A DNA stretch of 64,000 nucleotides from Actinomadura logoneensis (GTDB lineage Bacteria; Actinomycetota; Actinomycetes; Streptosporangiales; Streptosporangiaceae). Below the pieces are notes generated by a model. The model saw only the letters and a list, made by a program, of their open reading frames with translations. It was not told the origin of the DNA and ran no database searches. A program made the translations under genes and the position numbers. This document shows positions 1-10,004 of the stretch, one piece after another; position 1 is the stretch's first letter, and every line of letters starts with the position of its first letter. The stretch is from assembly GCF_003428695.1 (NCBI RefSeq), contig NZ_QURH01000338.1, positions 27,210-91,209 on the forward strand, in the 5' to 3' direction.

Positions 1-111
1 GTACGCCCGAGTGGCGCCGGCCCGCACCGACTGAGCCCGGGCGGCGAGCTCCGTGGACAGCGCGCGGAGCTCCTCGTCGAACCGGTGGAGAGATAAGGGC
101 ATGCACGACAT
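1..111 (-). CDS. N-terminus of an unidentified protein (runs off left edge)
   Basis: A minus-strand frame starting with ATG at 111 stays open to the window edge, giving about 37 residues. GGAG lies about 8 nt upstream of that ATG; a second in-frame ATG is at 102. The visible residues form a charged amphipathic stretch (HRFDEELRALSTELAARAQ) typical of an N-terminal helix. It would be divergent from the methylase at 301. Nothing identifies a family. It could be a chance open frame in high-GC DNA. Confidence 0.35.
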   Translation of the reverse strand, partial: MSCMPLSLHRFDEELRALSTELAARAQSVRAGATRAY

Positions 112-209
112 GGCGTCAGCTCCGTTCACGGGGGGCGCAGAACCTTCCGACGCCCTCATCAAAGCACGAGATGCGCGTGAACACAATCAACCAGCAACCG
201 TGAATCAAA

Positions 210-232
210 TCAACCGGTCGGAGATCGGTTGA
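210..232. promoter_or_regulatory. Inverted repeat upstream of the HTH-methylase gene
   Basis: TCAACCG (210-216) and CGGTTGA (226-232) are perfect 7-bp arms around a 9-bp spacer, about 70 bp before the preferred start at 301. The downstream protein has its own N-terminal helix-turn-helix, so this could be an autoregulatory operator. That role is inference; no promoter hexamers are clear. Confidence 0.35.
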
Positions 233-300
233 GCGCGCTGGTACGTGTAGCGTCGGATCGAAGGCGTCGCTCCGAACGACGACGAGCCGAGGAGGCACCT

Positions 301-2274
301 GTGGCCCAGGACGCAGCAGTCACCGCCGCCGAGATCGCGCGACTGGCCGGTGTCGGGCGTGCCGCCGTCAGTAACTGGCGGAAGCGGCACGACGACTTTC
401 CGCAACCGGTCGGTGGCACCGCCACCAGCCCCACGTTCTCCCTCTCGGAGATCCAGGACTGGCTGGGCGCTCAAGGCAAGCTCTCCGGAGCCACCGCCGA
501 CGAGTTCCTCTGGCAGGACCTCCGGAAACTCGCTGACGAGGGGAACCTCGCGGACGTCCTCACCCTCGCGGGTTCCTTCCTGCTCTATCTGCATCGTGCT
601 CCGGGCGCCTGGGCATCGCTCGAAAAGCTCAGCGATGAGCAACTGGCCCGCGAACTACCCGAGGCGGTCGGCGGCGACTTCGTCTCGCCGATCGCGAAGA
701 AGCACGTTCCGATCGTCCGCCGCGTGGCCGAGCTCGCGAGCGAGCGCAGCCCACGCGACACCTTCGAATTCCTCCGCGCCCGTTACCTGGACCTGCACAA
801 GCGCCGCGCCTACGAGACGCCGCCGGCCGTGACGTCCCTCGCCACCCGTCTGGCCGGGCCGGGCGTCGAGACCGTCTTCGATCCGGCCTGCGGCTCGGGC
901 GGTTTCCTCTTGGCGGCTCTGGAGAACGTCCGGCCGACCCGCGTCGTCGGCCAGGACATCGACGCGGACCTGACCCGACTCACCGCCCTCCGCCTGGCCC
1001 TCCGCACCGAGAACGTCGAGATCCGCTCGGGCGACTCCCTCCGCGACGACGCCTTCCCCGAAGTCGAAGCCGACCTGGTCGCGACCGCCCCGCCCTTCAA
1101 CGACCGCAACTGGGGATACGACGAGCTCAGCACCGACCTGCGCTGGGAGTACGGCCTCCCGCCCCGAACCGAACCAGAGCTCGCCTGGGTCCAGCACGCC
1201 CTGACGCACACGCGCCCCGGCGGCCTCGCCGTGGTCCTCATGCCGCCCGCCGCGGCGAACCGCCGCGCGGGACGCCGCATCCGTCAGCAACTCCTCCGTC
1301 GAGGCGCCCTCCGAGCCGTCATCGGCCTACCTCTGGGTGCCGTCCCCAACATGGCCGTCCCCTTGGCCCTGTGGGTGCTCCGCCGCCCCACGCCCGGCGA
1401 GCGCCCGCCCAGTCAGGTCCTCATGGCCGAAGCGTCGGACGGCTTCGCCGACCGCACGCTGGACGCGTGGCGACGCTTCACCTCCGATCCCGAGGTCGAC
1501 CTTGACGAACCCGGTCAGGTCAGGGCCGTGCGGATCATCGACCTCCTGGACGAGGAAGTCGATCTGACGCCCGCCCGCTACATCGCGCAGCCGACCGGCG
1601 CTCTAGCGCTCGACCAGGTCGAGCAGCGCCGCGCCGAAGTACTGGAGCTGCTGCGAGGTCTGCCCGCGCTCATCCCCGAAGTACAGGCCGCCCCCCAGCT
1701 GTCGGACGCGCCACTGATCTCCGTCGCCGACCTGGTGCGCATGGGCCACCTTGCGCTCGTCCATGCGAGCTCGTCGAGCAAACACGACAACGAGTCCCTT
1801 CCCAACGTCCTCACCGTGGACGACGTGACGCGCAATCGGCAGCCCGTCGCGTCCACTCATCCCACGGCTCCGGACCACGTCGCCCTCCAGGCCGGTGACG
1901 TCGTCGTCCCGGCCGTCATCCGGACACCCGCCGCGATGGTCGTCGAACAGGCGGGCGGAAGCCTGGGCCGCCATCTGCTTCTTCTCCGCCCGGACCCGAA
2001 CTTGCTCGATCCGCACTACCTGGCGGGCATTCTGCGCAGCTCGCTGAACATCAGGAACTACACGGCGACGTCCACCAGCTACCGTGTGGACATCCGCCGC
2101 GCGGAGATCCCCGTTCCGGCCATCGACGTGCAGCGTGGTCACGGTGAGGACTTCCGCCGGTTGTACGAGTTCTCGACGCGGCTCCGACTGGCGGCCGACG
2201 TCGGCACGGACCTGGCCGCGCTCATCACCGATGGCCTCATCGACTCCATCCTCAAGCCCCGCAGGGCTCGTTGA
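301..2274 (+). CDS. HTH-HsdM-HsdS-like fusion, N-6 DNA methylase family
   Basis: Predicted 657-aa adenine-N6 methyltransferase-like protein. A MerR/HTH-like DNA-binding segment (AEIARLAGVGRAAVSNWRKR) lies near the N-terminus. A type I M-subunit core follows, with SAM motif I DPACGSGGFLLAAL at about residue 193 and motif IV as APPF at about 263. The C-terminal third resembles an HsdS target-recognition half (LLDPHYLAGILRSS...SYRVDIRRAEIPVP). GTG at 301 is preferred over an upstream in-frame TTG at 229 because GAGGAGG sits 5 nt before it and the paralogue at 45837-47822 starts at the same point. Motif IV normally reads N/D/S-PP-Y/F, so the A is unusual. No cognate restriction subunit adjoins it. 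It may modify DNA for the island or act as a DNA-binding regulator. Confidence 0.82.
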   Translation: MAQDAAVTAAEIARLAGVGRAAVSNWRKRHDDFPQPVGGTATSPTFSLSEIQDWLGAQGKLSGATADEFLWQDLRKLADEGNLADVLTLAGSFLLYLHRAPGAWASLEKLSDEQLARELPEAVGGDFVSPIAKKHVPIVRRVAELASERSPRDTFEFLRARYLDLHKRRAYETPPAVTSLATRLAGPGVETVFDPACGSGGFLLAALENVRPTRVVGQDIDADLTRLTALRLALRTENVEIRSGDSLRDDAFPEVEADLVATAPPFNDRNWGYDELSTDLRWEYGLPPRTEPELAWVQHALTHTRPGGLAVVLMPPAAANRRAGRRIRQQLLRRGALRAVIGLPLGAVPNMAVPLALWVLRRPTPGERPPSQVLMAEASDGFADRTLDAWRRFTSDPEVDLDEPGQVRAVRIIDLLDEEVDLTPARYIAQPTGALALDQVEQRRAEVLELLRGLPALIPEVQAAPQLSDAPLISVADLVRMGHLALVHASSSSKHDNESLPNVLTVDDVTRNRQPVASTHPTAPDHVALQAGDVVVPAVIRTPAAMVVEQAGGSLGRHLLLLRPDPNLLDPHYLAGILRSSLNIRNYTATSTSYRVDIRRAEIPVPAIDVQRGHGEDFRRLYEFSTRLRLAADVGTDLAALITDGLIDSILKPRRAR

Positions 2275-2784
2275 CCCGCGGCCAGGGCTGGCCCGGGGCC
2301 ACGTCGTACCTTCTGGTCCTCGGGGAGAAGAGGGCCATCGCCTGGGCCCTCAAGACTCAGCGCACGGCCTTTCCGAGGACGTCGCGCGTTGAGGTGCAGC
2401 GGATGATCTCCGGCGCCCGCTTCTCGCGCTGCCGCCCCATGGCGCGGACCTGCTCCGCGCTCGCCTAGACTCCGTCGCCGGCGATCCCGGCGAGAACATC
2501 GACGGCCCTCTCGACCGCGCGTGATCCGGCTGTCAACCGTGACGTGCACCCCGGCGTCTAATGATCATGTCGGTTCACCGGACCGGGGCAATGCAGAACC
2601 GAGTCTGTTGTTAGGCGCACGCGGCATGTGAACGCAATACACAGGCAAATCGCTTGTGGACGGCATGGTCATTATGTCCTAGGATGCCGGCAACGGGGTA
2701 GAGGTGCTTGCGACCTTCCACCCCGTCACGCCGTGCCCTGTGCTAACAAGTGAACGGCGCCTGTGACTCTGGGTGAGGAGAACC
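2275..2784 (+). other. Gap between methylase and drmD, with possible gene remnant and promoter
   Basis: About 510 bp with no convincing complete gene. A TTG at 2271 overlaps the methylase stop and opens a 65-codon frame to 2468. Its first part (SYLLVLGEKRAIAWALKTQR) looks like real coding sequence before turning arginine-rich, so a truncated gene is possible. The stretch from 2560 to 2700 is AT-richer than its surroundings and carries a TAGGAT -10-like box at 2680-2685 without a well-spaced -35. It is the natural site for the drmD promoter. Confidence 0.35.
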
Positions 2785-5700
2785 GTGGCTTCGACGGCTA
2801 CCGACCAAAAGCCTGTCCCCGGCGCGCTCGTGCAGGTGCGCGGCCAGCGCTGGGTGGTCAGCGGTGTGGACGAGCGCGGAACGAGCAGCCTCGTCACCCT
2901 GCAGAGCGTCGAGGACGGCCGGTACGGCGACACCCTGTCGGTCATCTGGGAGGTCGAACCGGGACGTCGGACCCTGCCCAGCGGCTCGCTTCCCGAGGTC
3001 GCGAAAGACCGCTTCGACTCGCCTGAGCGACTGGCGGCCTTCCTGGACGCCGTCCGATGGGGCGCGGTCGCGTCCGCCGACGTCAAGACCCTCCAGGCGC
3101 CGTTCCGCTCCGGTGTGACGATCGAGGACTACCAGCTCGAGCCGGTGGCCCGTGCCATGGACGCGCCTCGCGTGAACCTGCTTCTCGCTGACGACGTCGG
3201 CCTCGGTAAGACCATCGAGGCGGGCCTGGTGGTCCAGGAACTCCTGCTGCGCCAGCGTGCCCACCGCATCCTCATCGTCTGCCCCGCGGGCCTGACGGTG
3301 AAGTGGCGGGACGAGATGGCCGAGAAGTTCGGCCTGGAGTTCACCGTCATCGACTCCGAGCGTTGTGCCGAAGTCCGCCGTACTCATGGCAGCGCGGCCA
3401 ACCCCTTCGAGGTCTACCCGCACGCCATCGTCTCGCTGCCCTGGCTGCGCGGTCCCAAGGCACAGCGGCTGCTCGACGAGGTCCTGCCACCGGACGGCCC
3501 GGCCTATCCCCGCACGTTCGACCTGCTCGTCCTGGACGAGGCGCACCACGTCGCGCCCGCCGCCCCGAAGCAGGTCTACGCGGTGGATTCCCAGCAGACC
3601 AAGCTGATCCGCAAGCTGGCCCCGCACTTCACCCACCGGCTCTTCCTGTCGGCGACGCCGCACAACGGCTACCAGGCCAGCTTCACCGCTCTGCTGGAGG
3701 TCCTGGACGACCAGCGGTTCGCCCGCGGGATGGATCCCGATCCCTCCGCCGTGAAGGAGACCGTGGTTCGGCGTCTCAAGCGCCAGATCGTCACAGCCGA
3801 CAACAAGCCTCGCTTCACCCGGCGTGATGCTCGCGAGATCCTCGTGCGGTACCCCGAGGATGAGCTGGAGATCCACGGACTGCTCAAGCAGTTCGCCGAA
3901 ACGCGCCGTCGCCGCCTCAAGCAGGTCAAGGGACGCAAGGCCGCCGACCTGGTCACGCTGCTCTTGAAGAAGCGCCTGTTCTCCAGCCCCGCCGCCTTCG
4001 CCCGAACGGTCGGCGTCTACATGGAGACCCTTCAGCACAAGGGCAAGCCCGCTCTCGCCCCTGAGGACGAATGGCTCGACGACTTCCTCGACGAAACCGC
4101 CACGCTCGACGACGAAGCGCTGGACGAGGCCGAGACCGACGCCCTTGCCCGAACTCAGCCGCTCATCGAGAAGGAGGACGACGAACTCGCCCTCCTCAAG
4201 CGGATGCACGATTGGGCGCTCGCGCACGAAGCCCAGCCCGATGCCAAGGCCAAGGAACTCATCGACTACCTGACGGCGATCTGCAAGCCGGGCGATGAGT
4301 GGACGAACGAGCGCGTCATCGTCTTCACCGAGTACCGCGACACCAAGGACTGGCTCCGTGATCTCCTGCGTTCCCAGGGCTTCGGCGCCGACCGGGTAGC
4401 CGAGCTGGACGGGAGCATGGGCGCCTCCGAACGCGAGGCGCTCCGGCTGGCGTTCCAGAAGTCGCCCGCGGAGCACCCGGTGCGCGTCCTGCTGGCCACC
4501 GATGCCGCCAGCGAGGGGATCGACCTGCAGAACCACTGCCACAGGCTCGTCAACTACGACATCCCGTTCAACCCCAACAAGCTCGAACAGCGGATCGGTC
4601 GTATCGACCGGTACGGGCAGACCGAGACGCCGGAGATCCGCCACTTCGTCGGCACCGGCTGGGACAAGGCGGTCGACTCCTACGAGGCCGATCTGGAGTT
4701 CCTGTCCCGGGTGGCCAAGAAGGTCGCGCAGATGGAGGAGGACCTCGGTTCGGTCAACGCCGTCCTCGCGGATGCCGTCCAGCGGCGCCTGCTCGGCGAG
4801 CAGGTGGACGTGGAAGCCGAGACCGCCAGGGCGGCCAAGAAGGACAAGATTCCGGCCGACTCCAACGTGGGAGAACAGGTCCGCAAGCTTCACGAGACCG
4901 TTCAGGCCACCATCCAGGAACTGCACATCTCGCCGCCGGGCATCAAACGGGTGGTGGACACGGCTCTGGAGTTGGCGCGTCAGCAACCGCTCAAGGAAGC
5001 CGTCGACCCCGATCCCGGGGTGTACGAGGTTCCGATCCTGACCGGCTCGTGGGAACGGGCGTCCGCCGGCCTGCTGGAGAAACTTCCGCCGGAAGGACGG
5101 GAGCCCAGGCAGCTTCCGATCACCTTCGACCAGGCGGTCGCCAAGGGCCGCGACGATCTGGTGCTCGCTCACCTCGGGCACCCGCTGGTCGCCATGTCGA
5201 CTCGCCTGCTGCGCGCCGCCGTATCGAACGACAAGATCGATCTCAACCGTGTGACCGCGGTGGTCTACGACGACGATGATCTGGAGAGCACGCTCGTCGC
5301 CGCCTTCTCCAGGTTCGTGCTCGTCGGTGCGGACGGCGTACGGCTGCACGAGGAAGTCCTGCACGCCGGCGGCTGGGCACCTGAGAACGGACGTTTCCGG
5401 CGGTGGGAGAACGTCAACCGGTTCGGTGACCTGCTCGACCGGGCCCTCACCCATGGCCACGCGGCGACAGGCCGTATCCACGAGCGCCTCGCCGCGCGCT
5501 TCGACACGCTGCGCCCCGGCCTGGAGAGTGCGATCAGATGGCGCACCGACACCCGCCGCGAATCGCTGGAGCGCCAACTGGCCCAGCGGCAGGACGCCGA
5601 ATCCAAGCGGATCATCGCCAACATCGAGCAGTTCTCCGCGGCGCTGCGCGACAAGCTCGCTCAAGGCGACGAGGAGGACACGCTGTTCTCCGCGATCGAG

Positions 5701-5886
5701 ACGCGTAGTCGCGAAGAGATCCGCCAGTACCAGAACGACCGCCGCTCCTGGGAGCACCGTCTGAGGCGGCTCGCCGACGAACGGGACCTGGAACTGCAAC
5801 AGATCGCGGCCCGCTACGCCGCTCCGCAGTCCCACTCCTTCCCCGTCGCCGTGATCTTCGTCGTGCCGCAGCGAGAGGCCCTCTGA
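2785..5886 (+). CDS. drmD: SNF2-like helicase DrmD (class 1 DISARM)
   Basis: Predicted 1033-aa superfamily 2, SNF2-type DNA translocase. Helicase domain 1 has Walker A DDVGLGKTIEAG (about residue 135), DEAH box VLDEAHH (about 249) and SATPHNG (about 287). Helicase domain 2 has ATDAASEGIDLQ and the arginine-finger motif EQRIGRIDRYGQ (about 570-612). A long charged C-terminal region follows. In class 1 DISARM, DrmD is the accessory helicase paired with the DrmMI methylase, matching the next gene, which starts 1 bp after this stop. GTG at 2785 is chosen because GAGGAG lies just upstream; an in-frame GTG at 2773 is the alternative. Confidence 0.87.
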   Translation: MASTATDQKPVPGALVQVRGQRWVVSGVDERGTSSLVTLQSVEDGRYGDTLSVIWEVEPGRRTLPSGSLPEVAKDRFDSPERLAAFLDAVRWGAVASADVKTLQAPFRSGVTIEDYQLEPVARAMDAPRVNLLLADDVGLGKTIEAGLVVQELLLRQRAHRILIVCPAGLTVKWRDEMAEKFGLEFTVIDSERCAEVRRTHGSAANPFEVYPHAIVSLPWLRGPKAQRLLDEVLPPDGPAYPRTFDLLVLDEAHHVAPAAPKQVYAVDSQQTKLIRKLAPHFTHRLFLSATPHNGYQASFTALLEVLDDQRFARGMDPDPSAVKETVVRRLKRQIVTADNKPRFTRRDAREILVRYPEDELEIHGLLKQFAETRRRRLKQVKGRKAADLVTLLLKKRLFSSPAAFARTVGVYMETLQHKGKPALAPEDEWLDDFLDETATLDDEALDEAETDALARTQPLIEKEDDELALLKRMHDWALAHEAQPDAKAKELIDYLTAICKPGDEWTNERVIVFTEYRDTKDWLRDLLRSQGFGADRVAELDGSMGASEREALRLAFQKSPAEHPVRVLLATDAASEGIDLQNHCHRLVNYDIPFNPNKLEQRIGRIDRYGQTETPEIRHFVGTGWDKAVDSYEADLEFLSRVAKKVAQMEEDLGSVNAVLADAVQRRLLGEQVDVEAETARAAKKDKIPADSNVGEQVRKLHETVQATIQELHISPPGIKRVVDTALELARQQPLKEAVDPDPGVYEVPILTGSWERASAGLLEKLPPEGREPRQLPITFDQAVAKGRDDLVLAHLGHPLVAMSTRLLRAAVSNDKIDLNRVTAVVYDDDDLESTLVAAFSRFVLVGADGVRLHEEVLHAGGWAPENGRFRRWENVNRFGDLLDRALTHGHAATGRIHERLAARFDTLRPGLESAIRWRTDTRRESLERQLAQRQDAESKRIIANIEQFSAALRDKLAQGDEEDTLFSAIETRSREEIRQYQNDRRSWEHRLRRLADERDLELQQIAARYAAPQSHSFPVAVIFVVPQREAL

Positions 5887-5887
5887 G

Positions 5888-8800
5888 ATGCCCCGTTTCC
5901 CCAAGCACAAGTCCGCCGAGTTCAACCACAACGACTGGTTGAGCCTGATCGACGTCTCGGGGCCCTTCCTCAGCATCCCGGTGCTGCGCCGCGCCTGGCC
6001 CACCCTGGACGCCCTCGACAAGGCGACCCGCGAGCGACTCCGCCTGGAGCACACGGCCCTCCCGGGCGCTGAGTGGATCAATTACGTCCTCACCGGACTG
6101 CTCGGCTGGGACGAGGCCGTCCACTTCGAGGGACTCGACGCCCTCGCCATGGACGTCCCGGAGCACGAGACCGAGGTCGTCCCGTCGTTCGCCCTGCTGG
6201 AGCCCGGCACCGCACCCGGAAGCGATGCCAAGCCCGTCCGTCTTCTCGGCCTGATCACCGAGGACAGTCCGACCAGACGAGTCAAGGACTCGGCCTGGGC
6301 GGCGACGCCGGTGGACCGCCTCGCCCAGCTCTGCCGCCATCACGACGTGGAACTCGGCCTCGCCACCGACGGCCGATGGTGGGCGCTGGTCTGGGCACCA
6401 CGCGGCGGCGTGACGGCGACGGCCGTCTTCGACGCCGTGAACTGGCACGAAGCCGCTGAGCGGGACGTCGTTCGCGCGTTCGTCTCGTTGCTGCGCCGGG
6501 AGCGGTTCTTCTCGGTGCCGGACGACGAGACCCTCCCGGCGCTGCTCAAGGCCGGCCTGGACAACCAGGAGGAGATCACCGAGGCGCTCGGCGTCCAGGT
6601 GCGGCAGGCGGTGGAACTGCTGGTGGCCGCCATCGGCCGCGCTCACACGCGCGACAAGGACCAGGGCGGCGAGGGCCTCGGCGACATCTCGGCGCACGAG
6701 GTCTACCGCGGAGCCGTCGCGGTGATGATGCGCGTGGTGTTCCTGCTGTTCGCCGAGGAGCGCGGCCTGCTGCCGTCCGACAAGGAGCTCTACCGGACGG
6801 CCTACTCGGCGGGCCTGCTCTGCCAGGAACTCGAAGAGCGCGCGGTCAAGGGCAGCGAGGAGGACCTCGAGCACACCCACACCGGATGGCACCGGCTGCT
6901 CGCCCTGTTCAACGCCGTCTACCACGGCGTCGACCACCCCGACATGCAGATGTCCGCGCTCGACGGCTCGATCTTCGACCCGACCACGTATGCGTGGCTC
7001 CCGCACGCCATCGACGACCGGACGGTCCTGCACATGCTGCGGTCGGTCCAGCACGTCACGATCGGCACGGGCAAGTCGCGCGAGCGCCGCAAGCTGTCCT
7101 TCCGCGCACTGGACGTCGAGCAGATCGGTTACGTGTACGAGGGCCTGCTGGCCTTCGAGGGCTTCTACGCCACCGAGACGATCGTCGGGCTGGTCGGCAA
7201 GGCGGGCCTCGAGGAAGAGGTCGCGCTCAGCGCGCTGGAGAACTTCGCCGCTCAGTCGCCGGACGTCCCGACGCTGGCCGCCACGCTCGCCAAGGAGTAC
7301 AAGGACTCCGGGATCGGCTCGGCGAAGGCGCTGGAGAAGCGCCTGGCACCCCTCTCGGACGCCGACAAGCAAGAGGCCCGCCGCCGCCTGCTCGCGGTGA
7401 CCAACGGCGACTACCCGCTGGCCGAGCGCCTGCTGCCGTTCTACGGCCTCATCCGCACCGACCTGCGCGACCTCCCGGTGGTGATCCTCACCGACGCGCT
7501 GTACGTGACCGAGTCGTCCCTGCGGAAGAACACCGGCACCCACTACACGCCGCGCTTCCTCGCCGAAGAGGTCGTCGAGGGCGCCCTCGAACCACTGGTC
7601 TACGAACCGGGCCCCCTCCAGACGGCCGACAAGAGCCAGTGGAAGCCGAAGTCCTCGAAGGAGATCCTGGACCTCAAGGTCGCCGACATCGCGATGGGCT
7701 CGGGCGCGTTCCTGGTGGCGGCCTGCCGCTACCTGGCGGGACATCTGATCGAGGCCTGGGCGCGCGAGGGCGAGGAGGGCGCGCGCGAGTTCCTGGACCA
7801 GCCGGGCTACGAGACGGCCGACATGGACGCGGACCCGGTCGTCATCAAGGCCCGCCGCAAGGTCATCGAGCACTGCCTGTACGGCGCGGACATCAACGAG
7901 ATGGCCGTGGAGATGGCCAAGCTCTCGCTCTGGCTCGTCTCGATGGACCCGCACCGCCCCTTCACCTTCCTGGACGACCGCCTGATCACCGGCGACTCCC
8001 TCCTCGGCATCACCTCACTCGACCAGCTCGAAGTGATGCACATGGACCCGAAGCGCGGCCGCGAACTGCACAAGGACGCCCTGCTCGACTGGACAGCCGG
8101 AGCCCGCGAGGTAGCCCGCGACATCGCCGCCAAGCGCCGCGCCATCACCGCGATCGAAGGCACCACCCTCGAAACCCTGGCCGCCAAGCGCGCCCTGCTG
8201 AAGGAGACCGAGGAAGAAGTCCAGGAAGCCTGGTTCTACGCCGACCTAACCGTCGCCGCCGCTCTCGCCCATGCGAAGAAGGGGCCCACCGGGCTGGACA
8301 CCGCTTCCATCCTGGCTTCAGGAGCCGCCCAGGAAGCCGCCTCCTCGGGCCGGATTAACCCGGCTTCCTGCGACGAACTTAGCGAGTGGCTGAACAAGGA
8401 CGTGTCGGCCCACGCCTTCCGTCGCCAACCGATCCACTGGCCGCTGGTCTTTCCCGAAGTCTTCGCTGAGGGAGGCTTCGACGCCGTCATCGGAAACCCG
8501 CCCTTTCTGGGGGGGACTAAAATTACTGGACCGCTGGGTATGGCTTATCGAGAATACCTTAGCGAGGTGGTTGCGGGAGGAGTGCGCGCAAGCGGCAGGG
8601 CTGACCTTGTTGCATATTTTCTTCTCCGTGGGCAAGGCCTACTCGTTGGATCTGGTCAGCTAGGAATCGTTGCAACTAATACTCTGGCCCAGAGTGACAC
8701 GCGAGAAGTTGGACTCGATCAGATCATTTCGGGAGGGAGTTGTATTCGCCGGGCTGTCAAGAGCGCGCCTTGGCCATCAAAGTCGGCAGCGCTAGAGTAT

Positions 8801-9913
8801 TGTGAAGTATCCATTACGCGCGCTTCAATGGGAAGAGAGGCCAGCTACGTACTTAATGGTGAGCAGGTAAAGTCAATCACTGCGGCACTCGAAGTTGGGT
8901 CCAGAGTTTCTGGAAGCCCTTTCCGCTTGCGAGCCAGTCAGGGAATTTCTTTCCAAGGCTGGAAATTGGACGGCATGGGGTTTGTGCTAACTCCAGATGA
9001 GGCCCGGGCACTGCTGGACCGTGACCCGGTCAACAGGGAAGTCATAATGCCCTATATCGTAGGGCAGGATGTTAACTCGCGGCCAGATGTCTCGGCGAGT
9101 CGATGGGTAATAAACTTTCGAGATTGGTCACAGGATCAAGCTTCAAAATATAGCGACCCGTTTGCGCGAGTGGTCTCTCTAGTAAAGCCCGAGAGGCAGG
9201 AGAATAATCGGAAGAGTCATCGCGAAAGATGGTGGCAGTTTGCCGAAACCCGCCCAGGTCTGGTTAGGGCTATTTCTAAACTCGACAGAGTCGTCGTCAT
9301 CACCTTGCACACAAAATTTGCAATTCCAGTTTTCGCCCAGACCGGGCAAGTGTTCTCGCATGCATTGGGTGTTTTTGCATCCGCCGACCCGTCAATGCTG
9401 ACGCTATTGAGTAGCTCTCCTCATTTTTGGTGGGCTGTAAAATGGTCATCCACCTTGGGGGGGACGATTAGATACACATCTTCCGATGTCTTTGAAACGC
9501 TTCCCCTCCCTGAAATGACTCAGGAGATGCGGGAACTGGGAGATAGGCTCGATCGGGTCCGGAGGAACGTGATGCTTGCGCGACTATCTGGGTTGACGGC
9601 CACGTACAATCTCGTTCACAGTCAGGCGAACAATGATCATGACATTGTGGAGCTGCGGGAAATTCACAGGCTGGTCGACGAGGCTGTTTGCCGGGCGTAC
9701 GGATGGGGCGACTTGATTCCACAGCTCGCTCACGACTACTACAGTCTTGGGCACGAGACTCGCTACACCGTCGCCCCAGCAATCCAGCGAGAGTTTGTCG
9801 ATCGCCTGCTGGAGCTGAACCACGAACGGTACGCCGCCGAGGTCGCTGCCGGCCTGCATGACAAGAAGGGGAAGAAGAAGGCTCAGAAGGTCGAGAATCC
9901 CGGCCTCTTCTAG
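5888..9913 (+). CDS. drmMI: Adenine-specific DNA methyltransferase DrmMI (class 1 DISARM), copy 1
   Basis: Predicted 1341-aa Eco57I/PglX-like N6-adenine methyltransferase that would mark host DNA so DISARM does not attack it. SAM motif I is DIAMGSGAFLVAACRYLA (about residue 600) and catalytic motif IV is GNPPF (about 868). The 860-1340 region should hold target recognition. ATG follows the drmD stop by 1 bp, so the two are probably co-translated. A hairpin terminator follows the stop. From about 8500, directly after NPPF, to about 9700, GC falls visibly and codon use becomes AT-richer, unlike the rest of the gene. This suggests an imported recognition domain. A full-length paralogue lies at 27469-31458. 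Without context it could be called PglX-like. Confidence 0.88.
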   Translation: MPRFPKHKSAEFNHNDWLSLIDVSGPFLSIPVLRRAWPTLDALDKATRERLRLEHTALPGAEWINYVLTGLLGWDEAVHFEGLDALAMDVPEHETEVVPSFALLEPGTAPGSDAKPVRLLGLITEDSPTRRVKDSAWAATPVDRLAQLCRHHDVELGLATDGRWWALVWAPRGGVTATAVFDAVNWHEAAERDVVRAFVSLLRRERFFSVPDDETLPALLKAGLDNQEEITEALGVQVRQAVELLVAAIGRAHTRDKDQGGEGLGDISAHEVYRGAVAVMMRVVFLLFAEERGLLPSDKELYRTAYSAGLLCQELEERAVKGSEEDLEHTHTGWHRLLALFNAVYHGVDHPDMQMSALDGSIFDPTTYAWLPHAIDDRTVLHMLRSVQHVTIGTGKSRERRKLSFRALDVEQIGYVYEGLLAFEGFYATETIVGLVGKAGLEEEVALSALENFAAQSPDVPTLAATLAKEYKDSGIGSAKALEKRLAPLSDADKQEARRRLLAVTNGDYPLAERLLPFYGLIRTDLRDLPVVILTDALYVTESSLRKNTGTHYTPRFLAEEVVEGALEPLVYEPGPLQTADKSQWKPKSSKEILDLKVADIAMGSGAFLVAACRYLAGHLIEAWAREGEEGAREFLDQPGYETADMDADPVVIKARRKVIEHCLYGADINEMAVEMAKLSLWLVSMDPHRPFTFLDDRLITGDSLLGITSLDQLEVMHMDPKRGRELHKDALLDWTAGAREVARDIAAKRRAITAIEGTTLETLAAKRALLKETEEEVQEAWFYADLTVAAALAHAKKGPTGLDTASILASGAAQEAASSGRINPASCDELSEWLNKDVSAHAFRRQPIHWPLVFPEVFAEGGFDAVIGNPPFLGGTKITGPLGMAYREYLSEVVAGGVRASGRADLVAYFLLRGQGLLVGSGQLGIVATNTLAQSDTREVGLDQIISGGSCIRRAVKSAPWPSKSAALEYCEVSITRASMGREASYVLNGEQVKSITAALEVGSRVSGSPFRLRASQGISFQGWKLDGMGFVLTPDEARALLDRDPVNREVIMPYIVGQDVNSRPDVSASRWVINFRDWSQDQASKYSDPFARVVSLVKPERQENNRKSHRERWWQFAETRPGLVRAISKLDRVVVITLHTKFAIPVFAQTGQVFSHALGVFASADPSMLTLLSSSPHFWWAVKWSSTLGGTIRYTSSDVFETLPLPEMTQEMRELGDRLDRVRRNVMLARLSGLTATYNLVHSQANNDHDIVELREIHRLVDEAVCRAYGWGDLIPQLAHDYYSLGHETRYTVAPAIQREFVDRLLELNHERYAAEVAAGLHDKKGKKKAQKVENPGLF

Positions 9914-9933
9914 CTGACGCGAAGCCGTCCGCG

Positions 9934-9967
9934 GGGTGCGCCCGCACTGAAGGGCGCGCCCTCTTTT
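9934..9967 (+). terminator. Hairpin terminator after drmMI
   Basis: GGGTGCGCCC (9934-9943) pairs with GGGCGCGCCC (9952-9961) with one wobble pair and an 8-nt loop, followed by TCTTTT. It begins 21 bp after the drmMI stop, so the chaperone cassette downstream probably has its own promoter. Confidence 0.7.
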
Positions 9968-10004
9968 GGCTGCCTGATATCAGATTGTCGATTTCTCGAC
10001 GGCA

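Noticed and set aside
2743..6081. A 1112-codon minus-strand open frame across drmD
   Set aside because: Same antisense effect; no domain pattern, and the plus-strand gene has all helicase motifs.
5888..9913. PglX of a BREX or Pgl system
   Set aside because: No PglZ, BrxC/PglY or BrxL-like gene is present, while drmD and the drmABC core are. The methylase is therefore read as DrmMI.
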